From NCBI GenBank assembly GCA_947446155.1, contig CANFFZ010000049.1, positions 1-14,854 on the forward strand: a stretch of DNA of 14,854 nt, written 5' to 3'. The number at the start of each line of letters is the position of its first letter. The first letter of the stretch is position 1. Under the pieces are notes generated by a model that saw nothing but the letters and a program-made list of their open reading frames with translations, did no database searches and was not told the origin of the DNA. Of this stretch, positions 7,275-12,534 are shown one piece after another. This stretch comes from Chloroflexota bacterium. GTDB taxonomy: Bacteria > Chloroflexota > Dehalococcoidia > UBA2979. The position numbers were made by a program, and so were the translations under genes.

Positions 7275-8168
7275 CTACCTCGGTCGGTCGGGGTCGGAGC
7301 GGTAGTCCTGGTACGGGCCATCGCGCCACGCGAGGGCTTTCTTCAGCCCGCCCGACTTCATCTTGTCCGCCCACTGGTAGGCCTGACTCGTGAAGCCGCC
7401 GGCGGCGTCGAGGTCGGTGCTGGAATGGACGGACGAGTAGATGCCCATGTTCTCGTGGAAGCGGTTCATGTGGATCTTCAGCATCGCGAGGTGGTCGGCC
7501 GGGAGGATCGCGATGCGCTCGGCCATCGCCAGCACCTCGTCGTCCAGGCGGTCGCCGGGGACAGCGCGGTTGATCAGCCCGATCTCGGCGGCCTCCACGG
7601 CGCTGATGTTGTCGCCGGTGTAGAAGAGCTCCTTCGCCTTCCGCATCGGGATCAGCAGCGGCAGGATCATCGACGTCCGCGTGCCCGCGAAGCGGAGTCC
7701 GGGGTGGCCGAACTTCGCGTCGTCGGCGGCGATCACGAGGTCGGCCATCATTGAGAGTTCGCAGCCGCCAGCGATCGCGTAGCCGTGTACCTGCGCGATG
7801 GTCACCTTCTGGAGATTCCAGAAGTACATGTGGATGTTCGTGATGCGCTGCATGCCGCCTCGGACGCCCTGCCAGAGCCGGCGCCCCTGCTCGTCCGAGG
7901 TACGGAATTGCCGCACGACGGCGTCCGCGCCGGTGCGCTGCGCCGGAGTGAGGTCGTAGCCGGCGCTGAACGTGCGTCCGGCGCCGCGCACAACGATCAC
8001 GCGCGCGCTGCTGTCCGTCTCCAGATCTTCGAGGGCGTCCCGGAACTCGAAGAGCAGTTCCTGCGAGAGGGCGTTCATCTTCTCGGGTCGGTTGAGCGTG
8101 ATCCGCGCGACACGGCCGTCAGTGCCGATGCGGTCAACCAGCAGGTTCTCGTACTCGGTGTCAGCCAT
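7275..8168 (-). CDS. enoyl-CoA hydratase/isomerase family protein (crotonase)
   Basis: Crotonase-superfamily enzyme of 297 residues, acting on an acyl-CoA in the cytosol. The oxyanion hole is formed by TFSAGYDL (66-73) and GYAIAGGCELSMMADLVIAADDAKFG (129-154). Glu137 (GGCEL) matches the first catalytic Glu of the mitochondrial hydratase. The second Glu (QPE in classical hydratases) is replaced by Gly157 in FGHPGLRF, so a simple hydratase reaction is doubtful; an isomerase, hydrolase or other crotonase chemistry is possible. Residues 74-120 carry an insert rich in Arg and aromatic residues ahead of the second motif. It is not MenB: the QTGPxVGSFD motif is absent. The start at 8168 has AGGGGG (8175-8180) 6 nt upstream. 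The nearest upstream gene on the strand, DUF1003, is 131 nt away. Confidence 0.88.
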   Translation of the reverse strand: MADTEYENLLVDRIGTDGRVARITLNRPEKMNALSQELLFEFRDALEDLETDSSARVIVVRGAGRTFSAGYDLTPAQRTGADAVVRQFRTSDEQGRRLWQGVRGGMQRITNIHMYFWNLQKVTIAQVHGYAIAGGCELSMMADLVIAADDAKFGHPGLRFAGTRTSMILPLLIPMRKAKELFYTGDNISAVEAAEIGLINRAVPGDRLDDEVLAMAERIAILPADHLAMLKIHMNRFHENMGIYSSVHSSTDLDAAGGFTSQAYQWADKMKSGGLKKALAWRDGPYQDYRSDPDRPR

Positions 8169-8194
8169 CGAAGGCCCCCTCTCACTCGCCGCAC

Positions 8195-8252
8195 GGACAG
8201 CCTGTCCCCGGGCTCGCGGAGTAGAGGGCGGCGAAGCGGGGCGGACGTCCGC
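8195..8252. repeat. two short palindromes upstream of the crotonase gene
   Basis: The 131-nt spacer between the DUF1003 stop and the crotonase start contains GGACAG-C-CTGTCC at 8195-8207, a 6+1+6 inverted repeat, and GCGGACGTCCGC at 8241-8252, a perfect 12-bp palindrome. Neither is followed by a T-run. They could be operator sites for the crotonase gene or weak hairpins. Chance occurrence in G+C-rich DNA is possible. Confidence 0.35.
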
Positions 8253-8299
8253 AGCTCAGGGTTATGACCAGCACTCATGCCATCTCACATTCGCGGGAG

Positions 8300-8767
8300 T
8301 CAGCGGGAGGTCATCACGTGGTCGCGCACCTCGCGGGTGAGGCCCTCGATTTGCTGGGTGAGGCCGTGGACCTGCTGGGTGAGGTCGGTGTTCTGGCGGA
8401 GCAGCACCATGATGGCATCCGAGATCTCCTCGTGGTGCTGTGCGTCGGCCTCGGTCCAGTGACGGTCGCGCTCCGACTGGCGGGTCTGAGCGAGCAGGAT
8501 CATCGGCGCCGCATACGCCGCCTGCCTCGAGAACGCGGGGTTCAGGAGGATGAACGGGTACGGGTCGAAGTGGACGACGTCGGCAGCGTTCAGCACCAGC
8601 CAGATCAGGACCAGTCCGGTCTGCGCCACCAGGAACTTCGGCGTCCCGAACGCCCTCGCGAACTTCTCCGCGAACCGCCCGAACGGGTCGTCTCCGAACG
8701 TGGAACCGAGGTGCCCGTGGGGCTCCAAGTAGCGCATGTGGGTCGACGGGGGCGTGGCCTGAGTCAT
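8300..8767 (-). CDS. DUF1003-family membrane protein
   Basis: Protein of 155 residues of the DUF1003 family, whose function is unknown. The family core is FAEKFARAFGTPKFLVAQT (32-50), the helix GLVLIWLVLN (51-60), FDPYPFILLNPAFSRQAAYAAPMILLAQTRQ in two parts (68-98), then SERDR. Two membrane helices span about 45-62 and 71-93. The C-terminus (about 128-150) is a short coiled coil of three heptads, LTQQVHG, LTQQIEG and LTREVRD, encoded by three diverged 21-bp repeats. The start at 8767 is chosen because AGGAGG (8774-8779) lies 6 nt upstream. A GTG at 8788 in the same frame would put this site inside the coding region. The gene is divergent from the selenoprotein gene. Confidence 0.88.
   Translation of the reverse strand: MTQATPPSTHMRYLEPHGHLGSTFGDDPFGRFAEKFARAFGTPKFLVAQTGLVLIWLVLNAADVVHFDPYPFILLNPAFSRQAAYAAPMILLAQTRQSERDRHWTEADAQHHEEISDAIMVLLRQNTDLTQQVHGLTQQIEGLTREVRDHVMTSR
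8332..8394. repeat. three tandem 21-bp repeats inside the DUF1003 gene
   Basis: Units at 8332-8352, 8353-8373 and 8374-8394 share the core GGGTGAGG. They encode three consecutive heptads with Leu and Val/Ile at coiled-coil core positions. This is probably simple heptad expansion of an oligomerisation helix. Confidence 0.6.
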
Positions 8768-8773
8768 TGGATT

Positions 8774-8779
8774 CCTCCT
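8774..8779 (-). promoter_or_regulatory. Shine-Dalgarno site deciding the DUF1003 start
   Basis: AGGAGG on the minus strand, 6 nt before the ATG at 8767. It decides between this ATG and the GTG at 8788. Confidence 0.75.
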
Positions 8780-8794
8780 GTGGGGCACACCTCC

Positions 8795-8821
8795 ATCCTA
8801 GGCCGCCACCCGCACTACACT
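8795..8821. promoter_or_regulatory. putative divergent -10 elements between DUF1003 and the DsbA-like gene
   Basis: On the plus strand, TACACT (8816-8821) ends 7 nt before the ATG at 8829. No Shine-Dalgarno sequence is visible, so the DsbA-like mRNA may be leaderless. On the minus strand, TAGGAT (8795-8800 reversed) would place a transcript start just ahead of the AGGAGG of DUF1003. No convincing -35 element was found for either, so this is a weak call. Confidence 0.25.
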
Positions 8822-8828
8822 GCCCTGC

Positions 8829-9521
8829 ATGGTCGACGAACTCACCCAGAAACCAGCCATCGAGGCGCGCGAGCCCATCGCGATTGTGGTGCTGTCAGAT
8901 TTCATCTGACCGTGGTGCTACATCGGCCTCGTGGAGGTCGAACGGGTCTATCGCGAATGGGACGTCAGCATCGAGTGGGCGCCGTTCTTCCTGGACCCCT
9001 CGATCCCACTTGAAGGCCGCGTCCGCACCCCGACGACAACCGCCGACACTCCACCGTCTGATATGGAGCTCCGTGGCGAAGCCCTCGGCGTGAAGTTCAC
9101 GCGAGGCCGCACCTTCCAACCGCACACCCACCGCGCCCTCGAGGCCAGCGAGTGGGTGTCCGAGTTCGGCGACACCGAGCAGGTGTTCGAGTACCACCGC
9201 CGCCTCTTCCGCGTTCATTTCACCGATCACGAGAGCCTGATGGACCTCGATGTCCTCGCACGTGAAGCGACGGCCTCCGGCCTCGATGGCGCGGCGCTGC
9301 GGGCGGCACTCGAGTCGGACGAGGTGCGCGAGGCGGTGGATGAGGGCATCGCCCACGCGAACGCGATCGGCGTGACCGCCATCCCCACGTTCATCTTCGA
9401 TGGCAAGTACGCCGTGGTCGGTGCGCACGAGTACCCGACGTTCGTGCGAGTCCTCGAACAGTTGGGCGCGCGACGCCGCGAGGTGCCGCTGCCGCAGCCC
9501 CCGGAGCCGCCTCGGGTGTAG
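8829..9521 (+). CDS. DsbA/FrnE-family selenoprotein oxidoreductase, in-frame UGA as selenocysteine (U27-P-W-C30)
   Basis: Thioredoxin-fold thiol-disulfide oxidoreductase of the DsbA superfamily (FrnE/HCCA-like branch), 230 residues with the UGA read through. From the ATG at 8829 the N-terminal strand is PIAIVVLSDFI (16-26). A TGA codon (8907-8909) follows, then PWCYIG. Homologues have C-P-W-C at this place, so the TGA replaces exactly the first, nucleophilic cysteine. The frame is otherwise open to the TAG at 9519-9521. The rest is family-typical: an all-helical insert, RLFRVHFTDHESLMDLDVLA (full-protein residues about 125-144), and the cis-Pro loop GVTAIPTFIF with Pro186, ahead of DGKYAVVGAHEYPTF. 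No signal peptide is seen, which fits the cytosolic FrnE branch. A stem-loop just after the UGA fits a bacterial SECIS. A frame-conserving nonsense mutation of a Cys codon is the alternative, but its coincidence with the active site and the intact downstream frame argue for Sec. TAG at 8799 blocks any upstream extension. Confidence 0.82.
8908..8948 (+). other. candidate bacterial SECIS element
   Basis: An uninterrupted 8-bp stem is formed by 8923-8930 with 8934-8941 (one G-U pair), closing a three-base loop GUG at 8931-8933. The loop begins 21 nt after the UGA and its first base is G, in keeping with the published bacterial SECIS model (stem-loop shortly downstream of UGA, with G in the first two loop positions). 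A lower helix of 4 bp (8908-8911 with 8945-8948) reaches into the UGA itself, across an internal loop of 11 and 3 nt. In E. coli fdhF the key loop bases are G23 and U24 counted from the U of UGA; here the loop G-U lies at 25-26. The pairing was done by eye, with no energy computed. Confidence 0.6.
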
Positions 9522-9526
9522 GGCTG

Positions 9527-10018
9527 CTACAACTCCCGCACCATCCGACGTTCGAGCAGCGCCGGGTGCGAGGGTAGCGGCTGCGTCTCGTCGGTTTCGA
9601 TGAACCCCGTGCGTCGGTACAGCGCGATCGCGGGCGCGTTCGTCTCCGTCACCCACAACTGCAACCGCGTCGCCCCCAGCGACCGCACCCACGTCACTAC
9701 GGCCTCGATCAGCGCTTCACCTCCGCCGTGGCCGCGTGCCGAGGGCGCCACCCACATCGAGATCAACGAGGGCATCGGCTCTCCGGCCTCGAACATTCCG
9801 CCCGCAAGGCCGACGACTTCGCCATCACGCTCCGCGAGGAACCCCGAGATCGTGTCGCTCAGCGCGTTGCTTCGAGCGCGCTCCTCCCACACCTCCATCG
9901 AGTAGGCGAGGGTCTGTTTGATCGTGCTCCCGAAGGCGGTGGGGGTGTCCGTCAACGCGCGGATGCGCATCGCGCGAAGCAGCGTGCCCTCGTCAGCCCG
10001 GATGCGACGGACGTCCAT
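9527..10018 (-). CDS. GNAT-family N-acetyltransferase
   Basis: Protein of 163 residues with the GNAT fold. It opens with VRRIRADEGTLLRAMRIRAL (3-22). Acetyl-CoA binding motif A is ISMWVAPSARGHGGGEALIEAV (86-107), with the R-G-H-G-G-G pyrophosphate loop at 95-100. Motif B is LWVTETNAPAIALYRRTGF (121-139), with the Asn and the Tyr of ALYRRTGF in usual positions. Such enzymes transfer an acetyl group to an amine; the substrate cannot be told from sequence. It starts 4 nt after the stop of the broken hydrolase gene and probably shares its transcript. It is tail to tail with the selenoprotein gene (5-nt gap). Confidence 0.88.
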   Translation of the reverse strand: MDVRRIRADEGTLLRAMRIRALTDTPTAFGSTIKQTLAYSMEVWEERARSNALSDTISGFLAERDGEVVGLAGGMFEAGEPMPSLISMWVAPSARGHGGGEALIEAVVTWVRSLGATRLQLWVTETNAPAIALYRRTGFIETDETQPLPSHPALLERRMVREL

Positions 10019-10022
10019 TCCG

Positions 10023-11176
10023 CTACAGGCAGGCGTAGACGGCGCGCACGAGGTTCTGGCCGCGCGGGTCCATTCCGCCGGTGGGGGGCCTCGGGTCGCC
10101 CGGGAGCGGCGACATCATCTGGTTCATCACATAGCCAAAGCCGAGGCGTTTCGCGGGGTCGGCGAAGCCCTGAGAGCCGCCTGACCCGGCGTGCCCGAAG
10201 GACGTCGCAGGTCGCGCGTCATCGAACTCGGAGAACCGCAGCATGAAGCCGAGCGTGCGGTGTGTCGGCACCTTCAGCGTTTCGTCGATGCCGTTCGCCT
10301 GCTCCATCGCTGCGCGCTCGATCGCCCCCGACGAGAGCAGTCGCGTCTCGCCCCACTCACCACCGCGCGCGAGTGCGCCGTAGACCGTGGCGAGGGCGCG
10401 CGCGTTCGCGTGGCCGTTGCTCGCAGGGAGCTCGGCCATGCGGTATTCGCGGCTGTTCGGGTCCACACCACGCATTGCCGAGGCCACACCACGCAGCGCG
10501 TTTGCCCGGCGGCTGGAGACGCCCTGTCGGTTGTCCTGCAGGATCTCCGCGACGTGGTACCCGATCGGGTTGAAGCCGAGGTGAAACGAGACACCGAGCG
10601 GCTTCGCGATTTCGTCGCGGATGAACTGGCCGGGTGTCTGGCCGGAGACGCGCCGGATCACCTCGCCGACGAGCCAGCCGTACGTCGAGGTTGGTAGCCC
10701 TGCTTCGTCCCCGGCTCCCAGCGTGGACGCTCCGCCGCCAGTGCGGTGGTCATCGCGTTCCAGTCGAGGGCAGCGCCCGCCGGCAGTTCACCATCGATGT
10801 CGGGGAGGCCGGCCTGGTGCGTCAGGAGGTAGCGGACTGGGAGTCGCTCCTTGTCTGCCTGTGCGAACTCTAGCCAGTACCGCGCCACCGGGGCATCGAG
10901 GTCGAGTTTGCCGCGATCGGCAAGCATGTGCGCCGCCAGCGCGACCATCCCCTTCGTCGTCGAGTAGACGTTGACGATCGTGTCGCGTTCCCAGGCGCGG
11001 CTACGTGCGGCGTTCGCGGTGCCCGCTCACAGGTCAACGACCATCTGCCCGTCGATGGCGACAGCGACTGCCGCTCCGACCTCGGGAAACTCCGTGAAGT
11101 TGCGTGCGAAGACCTCGCGTACCGGCGCAAAACGCGGGTCGCAGATGCCGTTCACTTCCACCGAAGCCAGCGTCAC
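10023..11176 (-). pseudogene. beta-lactamase-family serine hydrolase, broken by a nonsense codon and a 1-nt deletion
   Basis: Degraded paralogue of the next gene upstream on this strand. The start is taken as GTG at 11176, with GAGGAG (11183-11188) 6 nt upstream; the reading begins VTLASVEVNGICDPRF, aligning with the neighbour's N-terminus. First lesion: TGA at 11029-11027 replaces the Trp of the paralogue's VVDLWGG, and the frame continues in register (AGTANAARSRAWERDTIVNVYSTTKG, about 27 codons), keeping the SxxK motif as STTK. Second lesion: near 10691 the frame slips by one missing base after the GY of EPGTKQGY. The proper sequence (TSTYGWLVGEVIRR) resumes in another frame and runs to the TAG at 10023, including the H-A-G motif in SFGHAGSGGSQGFAD. 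Both lesions are needed to explain the split frames. Sequencing error cannot be excluded for the deletion. Intact members are class C beta-lactamase/EstB-like esterases. Confidence 0.82.
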
Positions 11177-11272
11177 GCACGACTCCTCAGCCCCGAGGGA
11201 CCCCCGAAGCACCTCTCGAGTGGCCAACCGGGGCGCAGACTACCACGGCCCCCAGACCGGTCGAGGCGGCAG

Positions 11273-12469
11273 TCAACTGAGTGCGGCGTACACGGCGCCG
11301 GCCAGCCGCTGCGCTCGCGGGTCGGGCGTCATCAGCCCGCCCTGCCACATCCGGTTCATCACGTAGCCGAACGAGACGCGCCGCTGCTCGTCCGCGAACG
11401 CCATCGAACCGCCTGCGCCGTTGTGCCCGAAGGCGTCCGGCCCGCGCTGGTCACCGTTCTCCATGACCGGGTGCATGTATCCCAGCGAGCGACGTGTCTT
11501 GAGGAACAGGATCGCGTCCGGCCCCTCGACGTCGATCGTGTGCGCTCGCGCGAGCGTCTCCGGCCGCATCAGTCGCACCTCGCCGAGTGAGCCGCCGAGG
11601 GAGAGCGGCGCGTAGATCCGCGCCATGCCACGCGCACTCGCGTGACCGTTCATCCCCGGCATCTGCGCGCGTCGCCAGCCCGCGCTGTTCGGGTCACCCG
11701 CGAACGGTGGCGTGGACAGCAGGATCGAGCGCGCGGTGAGCGAGTCCGGGTTCGGCGTGAAGCCGGTCGCGGGCGCACTCGGCGCCCCGCTCGTTGTCGC
11801 GACTGTGCCTCCGACGGGCTGCGCCTCCAACGTCGCGATCTGTGGGTGCAACTCGTCCGGCACGCCGAGGTAGAACGGCGCACCGAGCGGCTCCGTGATC
11901 TCGTGCCGGATGAGGTCGCCCGGCATCTCGCCCGTGATCCGCCGGATCACCTCACCCACCAGCCAGCCGAAGGTGACCGTGTGGTAGCCGTGCTTCGACC
12001 CCGGCTCCCACTGCGGCTTCGTCGCCGCGAGGGCGCTCGTGATCGCGTCCCAGTTCTGGCACACCAGCGGCGGCAGGTCTCGGTCGCCATCGATCGTGGG
12101 GAGCCCCGCCCGATGTGAGAGCAGCCAGCGCACCGGGATGCGCTCCTTGCCCTGCTGCGCGAACTCCGGCCAGTACTGCGCCACCGGAGCATCGAGATCG
12201 AGCAGTCCGCGGTCGACGAGCATGTGTGCTGCCGTCGCCACCACGCCCTTGGTGGAGGACCACACGTTCACGAGCGTGTCGCGCTCCCAGGCGCGTCCGC
12301 TCTCGGCGTCCGCCACGCCGCCCCACAGGTCGACGACTGACTCGCCCTCGACCGTGACGTGGACGGACGCGCCAAGTTCGTTTGCCTCGGCGAAGTTCTG
12401 CGCGAACGCCTCGCGCACCCCCTCAAACTGAGGGTCTACGTCGCCGTGGATCGTCGGGGTGTCCGCCAT
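11273..12469 (-). CDS. beta-lactamase-family serine hydrolase (class C / EstB-like)
   Basis: Protein of 398 residues with the fold of class C beta-lactamases, DD-peptidases and EstB-type esterases. The nucleophile motif SxxK is Ser71-Ser-Thr-Lys74 in WSSTKGVVATAAHML. The second-motif Tyr is Tyr162 in SKHGYHTVTFGWLVGE. The third motif is His349-Asn-Gly in FGHNGAGGSMAFAD, where beta-lactamases have K-T-G. H-x-G at this place is common in the esterase-like members, so an esterase or other hydrolase is likelier than antibiotic resistance. No signal peptide is seen, so it is probably cytosolic. The start ATG at 12469 has no good Shine-Dalgarno sequence; a CATAAA hexamer lies 8 nt upstream. It lies 65 nt downstream of the SEDS-PBP gene on the same strand. 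The broken copy follows 96 nt later, evidence of a tandem duplication. Confidence 0.9.
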   Translation of the reverse strand: MADTPTIHGDVDPQFEGVREAFAQNFAEANELGASVHVTVEGESVVDLWGGVADAESGRAWERDTLVNVWSSTKGVVATAAHMLVDRGLLDLDAPVAQYWPEFAQQGKERIPVRWLLSHRAGLPTIDGDRDLPPLVCQNWDAITSALAATKPQWEPGSKHGYHTVTFGWLVGEVIRRITGEMPGDLIRHEITEPLGAPFYLGVPDELHPQIATLEAQPVGGTVATTSGAPSAPATGFTPNPDSLTARSILLSTPPFAGDPNSAGWRRAQMPGMNGHASARGMARIYAPLSLGGSLGEVRLMRPETLARAHTIDVEGPDAILFLKTRRSLGYMHPVMENGDQRGPDAFGHNGAGGSMAFADEQRRVSFGYVMNRMWQGGLMTPDPRAQRLAGAVYAALS

Positions 12470-12534
12470 TGAGGGCCTTTATGCAGCCAGTGGGTGGGCA
12501 GATTCTACCGGGCTGCCGCACCCTCCCCAAGCGC

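Noticed and set aside
8332..8394. CRISPR-like or regulatory tandem repeat
   Set aside because: The 21-bp units are in frame, contiguous without spacers, and encode coiled-coil heptads of DUF1003.
8931..9521. GTG at 8931 as the start of the DsbA-like protein
   Set aside because: It would delete the first strand and the whole active-site motif. The same frame upstream encodes the expected N-terminus through a UGA. The GTG also coincides with the apical loop of the candidate SECIS.
11027..11029. The TGA in the broken hydrolase as a second selenocysteine
   Set aside because: The aligned residue in the intact paralogue is Trp, not a redox Cys, and the gene also carries an independent 1-nt deletion. 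Nonsense mutation is simpler.
2872..11029. UGA reassigned to an amino acid across the genome (for example UGA = Trp)
   Set aside because: UGA is the natural stop of menC, the PHP-MaoC gene and the DUF1003 gene, with correct overlaps or spacing, so the standard code applies.
11273..12469. Beta-lactam resistance gene
   Set aside because: The third motif is H-N-G rather than K-T-G, and no signal peptide is seen. An esterase-like hydrolase of the same superfamily is the better reading.
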